From: JALZAA01 sp035938395
GTDB lineage: Bacteria > Actinomycetota > Acidimicrobiia > IMCC26256 > JACDBD01
Assembly (NCBI GenBank): GCA_035938395.1
Contig: DASZGY010000023.1
Span: 1 to 64,000, forward strand
Direction: 5' to 3'
DNA length: 64,000 bases
A program made the position numbers and the translations under genes. The first letter of the stretch is position 1. Each line of letters begins with the position of its first letter. The notes beneath the pieces are model-generated. The model ran no database searches. It was not told where the DNA came from and saw nothing but the letters and a program-made list of their open reading frames with translations. Shown here piece after piece: positions 7,070-15,652 of the stretch.

Positions 7070-9207
7070 GCCCGGGGTTCGACCGCGCGTGCGCGCTGAA
7101 TGGCGAGCTCCTCCAGCTGACGCTGTGTGTTGACATCCGCAGTGCGCGGCACACGTTGCCATGTGCCATCGCTTTCGAGCTTCCATGCCAGCGTGTCGTC
7201 GGCCAGGTTGATCGTCAGGATCTCGTCGAGCCGGTCGCGCATTGCGGGCGCGGTCACCGGCACGAGTGCCTCGACCCGCCGGTCGAGGTTGCGCGGCATG
7301 AGGTCGGCGGATCCGATGACGTACTCGGCCGTGTGCGGGTCGGGACCGAACCGGTAGATGCGCGAGTGCTCGAGGAACTGTCCGACGATCGAGCGCACGT
7401 GGATCGTCTCCGAGAGGCCCGGCACTCCCGCGCGCAGGCAGCAGATTCCGCGCACGATGAGATCGATCGGTGTCCCCGCCTGTGACGCGCTGTACAAGGC
7501 GTCGATCATCTCGGGGTCGACGAGGCTGTTCATCTTCATCGTGATGCGCCCGGCCGGCCCCAGCTCGGTTTGGCGCTCGATTCGCTTCAGGAGCTCGGGC
7601 CTGATCGTCACCGGTGCGACGAGCAGCTTGCGGTACTGGCCCTGTCGGCTGTACCCGGTGAGGTAATTGAACAGCTCGGTCAGGTCGGCGCCGAGATCCG
7701 GGTCCGCGGACAGCAGGCCGAGGTCCTCGTAGGTCATGGCCGTCTTGGGGTTGTAGTTGCCCGTGCCGACGTGGCAGTAGCGCCGGATGCCGTCGGGCTC
7801 CTGACGCACGATGAGGAGGATCTTCGCGTGCGTCTTGAGGCCGACCAGCCCGTACACGACGTGAATTCCCGCCTCTTCGAACAGCTGGGCCCGTTCGATG
7901 TTGGCCTGCTCGTCGAATCGTGCCTTGAGCTCGACGAGCGCGACGACCTGCTTGTCCTGCTCGGCGGCGTGGATGAGCGACCGCACGAGCCGGCTGTCGG
8001 GGCCCGCGGTGCGGTACAGCGTCTGCTTGATCGCGAGCACCTGCGGGTCGCGCGAGGCCTGCTCGACGAACGCCTCGATGGACGTCGCGAACGAGTCGTA
8101 CGGGTGGTGGACGAGGACGTCGCCCTGTTGGAGGACGCGGAACAGGTCGGGTGGCCCGTCGGCGCGGGCGAGGACGGGCTGGGTCTGCGGTGCCCACGGC
8201 TCGTCCTCCAGCTCCGGACGATCGAGGCCGTACAGCCCCCACAAGCCGCTGAGGCCCAAGGGGCCGTCGACCACGTAGACGTCGGAGTCGCCGAGCTCGA
8301 GCTCGCGGCAGAGGAGCTCCAGCACCTCGTCGCTCATCTTCCCGTCGACCTCGAGCCGGACGACGCGCCCGAACTTCGTGCGCCGGCGCAGGATGAGCTC
8401 CATCGCCTCGAGGAGGTCCTCGGCGTCGTCGGAGAGCTCGAAGTCGGCGTCGCGGGTGACCCGGAAGGGGTGGTGGGCGACGGACTCCATGCCCGGGAAG
8501 AGGCTGTCGAGATGCGCCGCGATCACCTGCTCGAGCGGAACGAACCGCTCGCCGTCGGGGAGCACGAGGAAGCGGGGCAAGAGGGGGGGCACCTTGACGC
8601 GGGCGAAGCGCTCCTCACGGGTCACCGGGTCGCGCACCACCACCGCAAGGTTCAGCGACAGGTTCGAGATGTACGGGAACGGGTGCGCGGGGTCGACCGC
8701 CAGCGGCGTGAGCACCGGGAACACGCGCTCGTCGAAGACGCCGTGAAGGTGTTCCCGGTCCACCTCCGACAGCTCGTCCCAGTCGCAGAACCGGACGCCG
8801 GCCTCGTCGAGCGCGGGCGCGACCTCGCCGGTGAAGATGGCGGCCTGCCGTTCCATCATCGGCTCCACCCGGGCGCGGATCGCGCGCAGCTGCTCGGCGG
8901 CGTCGAGGCCATCGGGTGAGGTGGCGCGGATGCCGGCGTCGAGCTGCTCACGCAGCCCCGACACCCGAACCTGGAAGAACTCGTCGAGGTTCTGGCTGAC
9001 GATGGCGAGGAACTTCACCCGCTCCAGGAGCGGGACGCTCGCGTCCGCCGCGAGAGAGAGCACGCGGCCGAAGTAATCGAGCGCGGAGAGCTCGCGGTTG
9101 AGGTACCGCGATTCGGGTTGGAGTTGGGTCGGGGGATCGACAGCGGGCTCGACGGCGGGTGCGCTGCTGCCCTCGACCGACACATCGAGGCCGGCCATGG
9201 CCCACAT
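7066..9207 (-). CDS. ppk: Polyphosphate kinase PPK1
   Basis: Reversible ATP:polyphosphate phosphotransferase, 713 residues, the usual PPK1 length. Conserved landmarks in order are LNRELSALDYFGRVL, FLAIVSQNLDEFFQVRV, HHPYDSFATSIEAFVEQA, AIKQTLYRTAGPDSRLV, GLVGLKTHAKILLI (the HAK histidine that is autophosphorylated in PPK1), YCHVGTGNYNPKTA, and LEHSRIYRFG with the second catalytic histidine. ATG 9207 follows GGGGAG by 11 bases; ATG 9198 three codons later is an alternative. It heads a leftward operon of five overlapping genes, which with the pst and two-component genes makes the left end of the window a phosphate module. Confidence 0.96.
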   Translation of the reverse strand: MWAMAGLDVSVEGSSAPAVEPAVDPPTQLQPESRYLNRELSALDYFGRVLSLAADASVPLLERVKFLAIVSQNLDEFFQVRVSGLREQLDAGIRATSPDGLDAAEQLRAIRARVEPMMERQAAIFTGEVAPALDEAGVRFCDWDELSEVDREHLHGVFDERVFPVLTPLAVDPAHPFPYISNLSLNLAVVVRDPVTREERFARVKVPPLLPRFLVLPDGERFVPLEQVIAAHLDSLFPGMESVAHHPFRVTRDADFELSDDAEDLLEAMELILRRRTKFGRVVRLEVDGKMSDEVLELLCRELELGDSDVYVVDGPLGLSGLWGLYGLDRPELEDEPWAPQTQPVLARADGPPDLFRVLQQGDVLVHHPYDSFATSIEAFVEQASRDPQVLAIKQTLYRTAGPDSRLVRSLIHAAEQDKQVVALVELKARFDEQANIERAQLFEEAGIHVVYGLVGLKTHAKILLIVRQEPDGIRRYCHVGTGNYNPKTAMTYEDLGLLSADPDLGADLTELFNYLTGYSRQGQYRKLLVAPVTIRPELLKRIERQTELGPAGRITMKMNSLVDPEMIDALYSASQAGTPIDLIVRGICCLRAGVPGLSETIHVRSIVGQFLEHSRIYRFGPDPHTAEYVIGSADLMPRNLDRRVEALVPVTAPAMRDRLDEILTINLADDTLAWKLESDGTWQRVPRTADVNTQRQLEELAIQRARAVEPRA

Positions 9208-9543
9208 GGTAGTTGCGTCTCCCCGTTGGTCCCTCGGCGCTTGGAACCAGGCGCAATCCCGCGGCGCTGCCACCGCGATGACGACGACCCACCGGCCCGG
9301 CGTGCGGGCCGGCGAGCCGCCGGCTCGTCGGCCGGCGGGGGGACCCGGCCGACGGAGCGCACGGGGAAGTGCGGAGACTCTGCCCTCCCCGGAGGTTGCC
9401 GCCGCAGACGGCAGGCAGCCGCGGAGCTGCACGGGTGACGCTACCGACGAGACATGGCACGCAAATTGCCGCCGAAGGAACGGCGTGTGAACTCTCCCGT
9501 CCACCCGGCGCAGGCGGTGGCGGCCTATAACGTTGCTTCGGCC
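9208..9543. other. Divergent intergenic region between ppk and the MFS gene
   Basis: About 336 bases with no convincing gene if the MFS gene starts at 9544. It holds an imperfect 11-bp inverted repeat (GCCGGCGAGCC 9308-9318 with GGCTCGTCGGC 9322-9332) and further GC-rich symmetry to about 9362. The left part must contain the ppk promoter, but I could not pick a clear -35/-10 pair. The right part contains the TATAAC box described separately. Confidence 0.5.
9526..9531 (+). promoter_or_regulatory. Candidate -10 box (TATAAC), leaderless promoter for the MFS gene
   Basis: TATAAC stands out in very GC-rich DNA and ends 12 bases before ATG 9544, so transcription would begin close to the start codon. 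No convincing -35 is visible. If real it supports ATG 9544 over the in-frame ATG 9454. Confidence 0.4.
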
Positions 9544-10935
9544 ATGGCCACGGCACCGCCTCCTCGTCGCCCCCCGCATCCGGGGCCGACCGACCACCGC
9601 TTCGCCGAGCCCACGCCGTTCGCGCGTCTTGCGATCACCCACGCTGCGAGCATCTGCGGCGACGTCTGCCTGACCGTCTCGCTGGCCGGGTCCCTGTTCT
9701 TCTCCGTGTCTCCCGGCCAGTCGCGAGAGAAGGTCCTGCTGTACCTGATCATCACGATGGCGCCGTTTGCCGTGATCGCGCCATTGCTCAGCCCCCTCCT
9801 CGACCGGATCCGCGGGGGCAGGAGGTTGATGATCCTCGCCACGTGCGCGGTACGAGCGGTGCTCTGCCTCTTCATTGCGCGCTACGTGAATGCGAGCGGC
9901 GCCGAGGCCCTCCTGATCTACCCCCTGGCCTTCGGCCTGCTCGTGATGCAGAAGACGTACACGATCGCCCGGAGCGCGCTCGTGCCCTCGCTCGTCAGCG
10001 GCGAGCGCGAGCTCGTGACCGCGAACTCGCGCCTCGCGATCATCGCCGTCGTCGGGGGCTTCGTCGGCGGCCTGCCGGCCATCGGCGTCTACAAGCTCTT
10101 CGGTGCCGAGGGGTCTCTGATCCTCGCCGCGCTCGTGTACGCGCTCGCGGCGATGCTCTCGTGGCAGATCCCTCGCGTCGAACGCGAGCAGGTCGGGCCG
10201 GACACCGAGCTCGAGAAGGAGGAGCTGCACGCTCCGAGCATCATCCTGGCCGGCAGCGCCATGGGTCTGCTCCGGGGCGCGGTCGGTTTCCTCACGTTCC
10301 TCCTCGCCTTCGGACTCCGCCACAACGACGAGGCGCCGTGGGTGTTCGGTCTCGTCCTCGTCCTGAGCGGCGTCGGCGGGTTCATCGGCAATCTCTTGGC
10401 GCCCCAACTGCGCAAGATCGCGCGCGAGGAGGTCATTCTCGCCGGCTCGCTCGTGCTCCCCGCGGTTGGGTGCTTGTTCGCGGCTCGCTCGGCTTCGCTC
10501 GCGATGACGACATTCGGGGCGTTGCTCATCGCCGCCGGCGCGGCCGCGGGACGCGTCGCCTTCGACAGCCTGCTCCAGCGCGACGCGCCCGACGCGATTC
10601 GAGGGCGCAGCTTCGCCCGCTTCGAGACGCGCTTCCAGATCACGTGGGTGGCCGGCGCGTTGATCCCGGTTGCGATCCCGCCCGTCTACCAGGACCTCCG
10701 CATCGGCTTGTTCGTGCTCGCCATCGGCCTCGGTTTCGCGGGGCTGTCGTACATCGCCGGCATGCGCGCCGCTCGCGAAGCCGTCGCGCGCCGTCGCCGT
10801 CGTATGGAGCGCACCCGGGAGACGGTCGAGCGCGGCTTCCGAGCCGGGCTCGCGCGGTTGCGTCATCCGGGACGCCGTGCACGAACCGGCGGGGAGCCCT
10901 CCAAAGGCAGGGGAGAAATCGAGGCCGGCTCGTAA
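9544..10935 (+). CDS. MFS-type transporter, unknown substrate
   Basis: Polytopic membrane protein of 463 residues with about twelve hydrophobic helices and a long central charged loop, consistent with a major-facilitator drug/metabolite exporter. It has the MFS-like cytoplasmic segment LLSPLLDRIRGGRRLM between helices 2 and 3, a KTYTIARSALVPSLV helix, and a strongly basic C-terminal tail (REAVARRRRRMERTRETVERG). The start is ambiguous: ATG 9454 would add 30 poorly hydrophobic residues and would place the TATAAC element inside the gene. The Eis-like gene follows after 23 bases on the same strand. Substrate is unknown. Confidence 0.75.
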   Translation: MATAPPPRRPPHPGPTDHRFAEPTPFARLAITHAASICGDVCLTVSLAGSLFFSVSPGQSREKVLLYLIITMAPFAVIAPLLSPLLDRIRGGRRLMILATCAVRAVLCLFIARYVNASGAEALLIYPLAFGLLVMQKTYTIARSALVPSLVSGERELVTANSRLAIIAVVGGFVGGLPAIGVYKLFGAEGSLILAALVYALAAMLSWQIPRVEREQVGPDTELEKEELHAPSIILAGSAMGLLRGAVGFLTFLLAFGLRHNDEAPWVFGLVLVLSGVGGFIGNLLAPQLRKIAREEVILAGSLVLPAVGCLFAARSASLAMTTFGALLIAAGAAAGRVAFDSLLQRDAPDAIRGRSFARFETRFQITWVAGALIPVAIPPVYQDLRIGLFVLAIGLGFAGLSYIAGMRAAREAVARRRRRMERTRETVERGFRAGLARLRHPGRRARTGGEPSKGRGEIEAGS

Positions 10936-10958
10936 CGACGTCAACTAGACAAGAGGCC

Positions 10959-12188
10959 GTGGCGTCCGACTTCGTGCTTCGACCGGTCACGCGTGACGAG
11001 CTGCTCGGGTTCACGCGCACCCCCCTCATCGCCTTCGGCGAACGCATCGAGCCCGCGCGCCTGGAGCTCGATTGGTCGAGCCTCGAGCTCGACCGCACGC
11101 TCGCCGCGTTCGACGGCGACGAGATCCTCGGCACCGGTCGACTCTTCTCGTTCGAGCTGACCATGCCGGGCGGCCGGCTGCTGCCCGCCGCCGCCGTGAG
11201 CTGGATCGCCGTCCTGCCCACCCATCGGCGGCGCGGCATTCTGACCGCGATCAAGAGCACCCAGCTCGACGACGCAGCCGAGCGCGGCGAGCCGCTGGCG
11301 ATGTTGTACGCGTCGGAAGCCGGCATCTACCGACGGTTCGGGTACGGCGTATCGACCAGTTCGATGAGCGTGAGCGTCGCCCGGCGCCACGCCGCGTTCT
11401 TGCGGCCGGTCCCGGACGGGCGCATCCGCCTCGTCGAAGAGGATGACGCCCGCAAGCTGTTCCCCGAGATCTTCGACCGCGCCCGCCGCGTGCAGCCCGG
11501 CGCCGTCCAACGTGTGGACGCGTGGTGGCCCGACCAGTTCTTCTGGCCCGACCCCGAGGACAAGGGCACCCGCTTCTACTGCGTGTGCGAGTCGCCCGAA
11601 GGCGGGCTCGACGGGTACGCCGCCTATCGGTTCGAGGCCCGCTGGGGGAACGGACCCGAGGGGACGTTGCACGTCACCGATCTCGTCTCCGTGACGCCGG
11701 AGGCGCGCGCGGTGCTGTGGCGCTACCTGCTCGACGTGGATCTCGTCGAGACGATCAAGGGGTGGGTCGTTCCCGTCGACGAGCCCTTGCGGTGGCTGCT
11801 GCGGGAACCGCGGCGGATGGAGGTCACGCGGCTCAGCGAGAGCCTCTGGGTGCGCGTGCTCGATGCGGCCGCCGCGCTGTCGGCGCGTACGTACGCGACG
11901 CCCGGGCGCGTCGTGTTCGAGGTCGTCGACGAGTTTCGTCCCCACGGAGGAGCTGCCGGCCGCGTCGCGCTCGACGGCGGGCCCGACGGCGCCGAGGCTC
12001 GCCGCACGAGCGACGATCCCGACCTGGTGCTCGACGTCGCCGAGCTGGGCGGGATCCTCCTCGGCGGCGTGCGCCCGTCCACATTGGCCCGCGCGGGGCT
12101 GGTCGACGAGCGAACTCGCGGCGCATTGGCACTCGCGGACGCCATGTTCGCGGTCGAGCCGCTTCCGTTCTCCATGACCGATTTTTGA
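10959..12188 (+). CDS. Eis-like GNAT N-acetyltransferase with C-terminal SCP2-type domain
   Basis: 409-residue protein with the three-part Eis architecture. An N-terminal GNAT domain carries VSWIAVLPTHRRRGILTAIK (acetyl-CoA pyrophosphate loop). A second GNAT-like half contains WWPDQFFWPDPED, YAAYRFEARW and VTPEARAVLWRYLLD. A C-terminal sterol-carrier-like domain includes DPDLVLDVAELGGILLGG. The C-terminal residue FSMTDF matches the Eis pattern in which the terminal carboxylate sits at the active site. Start GTG 10959 is used; GAGG immediately upstream is very close, and GTG 10974 is an alternative. Eis relatives acetylate amines including aminoglycosides, but the physiological substrate here is unknown. 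Confidence 0.85.
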   Translation: MASDFVLRPVTRDELLGFTRTPLIAFGERIEPARLELDWSSLELDRTLAAFDGDEILGTGRLFSFELTMPGGRLLPAAAVSWIAVLPTHRRRGILTAIKSTQLDDAAERGEPLAMLYASEAGIYRRFGYGVSTSSMSVSVARRHAAFLRPVPDGRIRLVEEDDARKLFPEIFDRARRVQPGAVQRVDAWWPDQFFWPDPEDKGTRFYCVCESPEGGLDGYAAYRFEARWGNGPEGTLHVTDLVSVTPEARAVLWRYLLDVDLVETIKGWVVPVDEPLRWLLREPRRMEVTRLSESLWVRVLDAAAALSARTYATPGRVVFEVVDEFRPHGGAAGRVALDGGPDGAEARRTSDDPDLVLDVAELGGILLGGVRPSTLARAGLVDERTRGALALADAMFAVEPLPFSMTDF

Positions 12189-12277
12189 GGCCCGCCAAGG
12201 AGTCGCGCTGAGGTGTTCAGCAGCGCGACAGCCAGAAGCCACCGTCCCTTCACCCGCGATCGTTACCGTCGTTGGTG

Positions 12278-13807
12278 ATGACGGAGAGTGAGGTCGGCAC
12301 GATCGGCGAGCCGGTCGAGCCGGGCGACTGGATGCGCCGCCTCGCCGAGCACTACGCCGGCTTCCGCCGGAACTCTCCCGACGACCGGCTGCTCATCGTG
12401 TTCGACATCGACGGGACCATCCTCGACCTGCGTCACATGGTCCGCCACGTGCTCCTGGACTACGACCGTGAGCGCGGCACCGACTTCTTCCACGGCTTGA
12501 GCGCGGAGGACGTCGATGTGCACGAGAACCGCGTGGAGGAGTTCCTCAGCGGCCGGACCCTCCCGGCCGACACACGCGAGCAGGTGCTCGCCTGGTACCT
12601 CGACCGCCGGTGGCAGCCCGAATCGGTCCTCGCCGCCCACCGCCCTTATCGCGGAGTGCTCGAGGTCATCCGGTGGTTCCAGCTCCAGCCGGCGACGTTC
12701 GTGGGCCTCAACACGGGGCGGCCCGAGTGGCTGCGAGACGAGACGCTCCGGTCGTTGAACGCGCTCGGTCGGGAGTATCGGGTCGAGTTCTCGTCCGAGC
12801 TCCTCGTCATGAACGAGCGCGGCGGCGAGGACGACGTTCTCGACAGCAAGGTCGCCGGCCTCCGGCGCCTCGCCGACGCCGGCTACCGGCCGTTCGCGGT
12901 CGTCGACAACGAGCCCGCCGTCATCGCGGCGCTGGCCGAAGCCGACGAGAGCAAGGAGATCCTGTTCCTGCAAGCGCAGACGCTGTCGGAGTCCCGCCGG
13001 ATGCCGACGCCGCGCACGGTGCGCGGCCGCTCGTACGACCTCACCGCGCTCGTCGCCGAGGGCGACCTTCCGCATCACGTGCAACTCGTGTGGCACGGCG
13101 TCAACGACGAGGCCAACGTGCGTCAGTTCCTCGGGTCGCGGGTCCATTGGGCCGAGTGCGACGTGCGCCGCGACCCGCTCGGGCGCATCGTGCTCCGGCA
13201 CGATTCGTTCGAGAGGACTCCGTGGAGCCGCTCCGAACCGGTGTTCCTGCTCGACGACCTCCTGGCGCGTCTGCACGAGTACGGGCGCGGCGTCAAGCTC
13301 GATCTGAAGGAAGGCGACGTGATCCTCGCCGATGTGCTCGCCGCCGTCGACGCCCACGGCTTCGAAGACTCCGACCTGTGGTTCAACGGCCGGATCGAAG
13401 CGCTCGGCGAGGACGGGATCGGCCGGATCGTCGCCGCCTGCCCCGACGCCATCGTGCAGTGCCCGGTCGACTTCCTCGCGCCGCTCGTGCTCGCCGCCCC
13501 CGCGCGCGCCTGGGACACGATCAAGCTGCTGATGACCTGGGGTGTCAACCGCTTCTCGGTCAGCTGGGCCGGGGAGCACGCTCGCGCGCTGCTCGAGTCC
13601 CTCGAGGACTTCGGCTGCGAGGTCAACCTGTACGCCGTGCCCGACCTCGAGGCCTTCCTGCGCGCCGCGCTGATGCTCCCGACCTCGATCACGACCGACT
13701 TCAACTTCCCGGCGTGGCACTACTTCGGGCGCGGCGCCGGCGAGCACCACAAGTACCACCGCTACAAGGTCGACGCCCTCGTTCCCCCCACCACCGACGT
13801 CGCCTGA
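12278..13807 (+). CDS. Fusion of a HAD-like hydrolase and a FAM151/menorin-like phosphodiesterase domain
   Basis: 509-residue two-domain protein. The N-terminal half (about 35-240) is HAD-like: motif I VFDIDGTILD with Asp43 and Asp45, motif II-like VGLNTGRPEW, then DSKVAGLRRLADAGYRPFAV and VDNEPAVIAAL. The C-terminal half (about 265-480) has the FAM151/menorin pattern of the PLC-like phosphodiesterase fold: LVWHGVNDEANVRQFLGS, WAECDVRRDPLGRIVLRHD, RGVKLDLKEGD, DLWFNGRIEALG. ATG 12278 is preferred over TTG 12272 and GTG 12275; no ribosome site is seen. It ends just before a strong inverted repeat shared with the convergent gene. Function of the combination is unknown; both halves suggest phosphoester chemistry. 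Confidence 0.75.
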   Translation: MTESEVGTIGEPVEPGDWMRRLAEHYAGFRRNSPDDRLLIVFDIDGTILDLRHMVRHVLLDYDRERGTDFFHGLSAEDVDVHENRVEEFLSGRTLPADTREQVLAWYLDRRWQPESVLAAHRPYRGVLEVIRWFQLQPATFVGLNTGRPEWLRDETLRSLNALGREYRVEFSSELLVMNERGGEDDVLDSKVAGLRRLADAGYRPFAVVDNEPAVIAALAEADESKEILFLQAQTLSESRRMPTPRTVRGRSYDLTALVAEGDLPHHVQLVWHGVNDEANVRQFLGSRVHWAECDVRRDPLGRIVLRHDSFERTPWSRSEPVFLLDDLLARLHEYGRGVKLDLKEGDVILADVLAAVDAHGFEDSDLWFNGRIEALGEDGIGRIVAACPDAIVQCPVDFLAPLVLAAPARAWDTIKLLMTWGVNRFSVSWAGEHARALLESLEDFGCEVNLYAVPDLEAFLRAALMLPTSITTDFNFPAWHYFGRGAGEHHKYHRYKVDALVPPTTDVA

Positions 13808-13813
13808 GCGTCC

Positions 13814-13873
13814 CTCGCGTTCTCGGAAGAAAAACCCTCGGTATGCGTGCCTTTTCGCGGCCGAGAACGCGAG
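13814..13873. terminator. Bidirectional terminator-like inverted repeat
   Basis: A perfect 13-bp inverted repeat, CTCGCGTTCTCGG at 13814-13826 and CCGAGAACGCGAG at 13861-13873, sits between the stops of two convergent genes with a 34-base loop. The loop begins with an A-run and ends in CCTTTTC, which could pair internally and give a short T-run on either strand. Confidence 0.6.
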
Positions 13874-13878
13874 AGGTT

Positions 13879-14622
13879 CTAGCCCCAGCCGGAACTGGCT
13901 CCCTGCACCATGCCGAAGGGGCCCGTGGGCCAGCGGAAGCAGTCCATCATCAGCTTGTCCACGTCGTCCGCAGTGGCGATGCCCTCGTTCACGACCTTCT
14001 GCGCCTCGGCCACCATCGCGAAGTAGACGCGGTTGGTCACGAACCCCCACGCCATCGGCGTGTCGCGAATGATGACGGGGTTCTTCCCGCACGCGGCCGC
14101 CACTTCCTTGACGGCCGCGGTGGTCTCGTCGCTGGTGTCGCGCGTCGAGACGATCTCGGCGAGGCGCATCACCGGGGCCGGTGACGCCCAGTGCCAGCCG
14201 AGAACTCGATCGGCGCGGTCGGTCGCCGCCGCCAGGCCCGCGATCGCGAACCCCGACGTGTTCGACGCCAGGATCGTCCCGGCGGGTGCAGCCCGATCGA
14301 GATCGCGGAAGACGCGGACCTTCAGCTCGAGACGCTCGGGCACCGCCTCGACCACGAGATCGACCGCGGCGGCGTCTTCGAACGAGCTCGTGAACGTGAG
14401 ACGCGCCAGCGCGGCGTCGGCTTGTTCACGCGTGACCTTGCCTCGCTCGACTCCCCGCTCCAATCCGTAGCGCCCCGTCGTGACGTGTTCGCGACCGGTG
14501 TCGAGGGCGCCGGCGTCGACGTCGTAGCAGACCGTCTCGTACCCGGCCGTCGCCGTCACCTGCGCGATCCCGCTGCCCATCACGCCCGCCCCGAGCACGC
14601 CGATCCTCTTCACCGTGTTCAC
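13879..14622 (-). CDS. 3-hydroxyacyl-CoA dehydrogenase family protein (short form)
   Basis: NAD-dependent oxidoreductase of 247 residues. It has the Rossmann start KRIGVLGAGVMGSGIAQV, VDLVVEAVPERLELK, the catalytic-region ILASNTSGFAIAGLA, the histidine-bearing GWHWASPAPVMRLAEIV, and NRVYFAMVAEAQKVVNEGIA from the helical C-domain. Family members are usually about 280-290 residues; this one stops early after WPTGPFGMVQGASSGWG. The stop is followed at once by the inverted-repeat terminator, so there is no room for a frameshifted continuation. It may act in fatty-acid or butyrate-type oxidation. It lies 4 bases downstream of the NADP oxidoreductase gene, suggesting co-transcription. Confidence 0.85.
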   Translation of the reverse strand: MNTVKRIGVLGAGVMGSGIAQVTATAGYETVCYDVDAGALDTGREHVTTGRYGLERGVERGKVTREQADAALARLTFTSSFEDAAAVDLVVEAVPERLELKVRVFRDLDRAAPAGTILASNTSGFAIAGLAAATDRADRVLGWHWASPAPVMRLAEIVSTRDTSDETTAAVKEVAAACGKNPVIIRDTPMAWGFVTNRVYFAMVAEAQKVVNEGIATADDVDKLMMDCFRWPTGPFGMVQGASSGWG

Positions 14623-14626
14623 GCGC

Positions 14627-15652
14627 TCATTCCGCGACCTTGACGATCAACTTGCCAGTGTTCTCGCCCGTGAACAGGCGCCGGAACGCGGCGGGAGCAT
14701 TGTCGAGGCCGTCCACGATGTCCTCGGCGTAGCGGATGCGTCCCTCCTGCACCCACTGACCGAGTTGGAGGATGGCGTCGACGAACCGATCCCGGTAGTC
14801 GAGCAGGATGAACCCCTCCATCCGGCCGCGCTGCGGGATGAGATTGATGACGTTCCGGGGACCCGGCGCCAGCGCGGCCGTGTCGTACTGCGAGATCGCG
14901 CCGCACAGCGCGATGCGTGCGTGCAGGTTGATCTGCCCGAGCACGGCGTCGAGGATCTCGCCGCCGACGTTGTCGAAGAAGACGTCGATCCCGTCGGGAC
15001 ATGTCTCGCGCAGCCGCGCTGCGACGTCCTCCGACTTGTAGTCGATCCACGCGTCGAAGCCGAGCTCGTCGGTGATCCATGCGCACTTCTCGGGACCGCC
15101 GGCGATGCCGACGACGCGGCAGCCGATGATCTTGCCGATCTGTCCGGCGACGGACCCGACGGCGCCGGCTGCGCCGGACACGACGACGGTCTCGCCCTCC
15201 TTCGGTTGGGCCACGTCGAACATGCCGAAGTACGCGGTGAGCCCCGTGACACCGAGCACGCTGAGGAACGCGGTGATCGGTTCCTGGCGGGGGAGGGTCA
15301 TCATCCCGTCGGGGCCGGCGCGGGCGATGGAGTACTCGGACCACTGCATCATCCCGAACACGAGGTCGCCTTCCGAATACGCGGCGTTGCGGGACTGCAC
15401 GACTTCGCCGAGCCCGCCGGCGCGCATGACGTCGCCGACATGGATGCCGGGCACGTACGTGTCGATGCCGTTCATCCACACCCGGATGGCGGGGTCGAGC
15501 GACAAGTAGAGCGTGCGCACGAGCGCTTCGCCGTCGGCGGGCTCGGGCACGGGCTCGTCGACCAACTCGAAGTCATCGTCGTCGAGCGCGCCGTCGGGAT
15601 GCGACGCCATCTTGATCACGCGATGGGTCGTCGCGACCGGCGCGTCGGTCAC
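14627..15652 (-). CDS. NADP-dependent oxidoreductase, MDR family (CurA/leukotriene-B4-dehydrogenase type)
   Basis: Zinc-free medium-chain reductase of 341 residues. Diagnostic segments are LYLSLDPAIRVWMNG, the substrate-domain GGLGEVVQSRNAAYSEGDLV, LGVTGLTAYFGMFDV, the nucleotide motif VVVSGAAGAVGSVAGQIGKI, DAWIDYKSEDVAARL, FFDNVGGEILDAVLG and GRMEGFILLDY. Relatives reduce conjugated double bonds of enones or enals with NADPH. Start GTG 15652 overlaps the stop of the DUF2342 gene (GTGA), so the two are translationally coupled. With the hydroxyacyl-CoA dehydrogenase downstream it suggests lipid or enone metabolism (inference). Confidence 0.9.
   Translation of the reverse strand: MTDAPVATTHRVIKMASHPDGALDDDDFELVDEPVPEPADGEALVRTLYLSLDPAIRVWMNGIDTYVPGIHVGDVMRAGGLGEVVQSRNAAYSEGDLVFGMMQWSEYSIARAGPDGMMTLPRQEPITAFLSVLGVTGLTAYFGMFDVAQPKEGETVVVSGAAGAVGSVAGQIGKIIGCRVVGIAGGPEKCAWITDELGFDAWIDYKSEDVAARLRETCPDGIDVFFDNVGGEILDAVLGQINLHARIALCGAISQYDTAALAPGPRNVINLIPQRGRMEGFILLDYRDRFVDAILQLGQWVQEGRIRYAEDIVDGLDNAPAAFRRLFTGENTGKLIVKVAE

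Noticed and set aside
9208..10944. N-terminal extension of the ppk frame of more than 500 residues
   Set aside because: The extension runs antisense through the MFS gene and lacks any motif; PPK1 begins near the LNRELSALDYFGRVL segment, and an ATG with a GGGGAG site is present at 9207.
13807..13879. Frameshift explaining the short hydroxyacyl-CoA dehydrogenase
   Set aside because: The stop is followed directly by the inverted repeat and the end of the convergent gene, leaving no room for a continued C-terminal domain in another frame.
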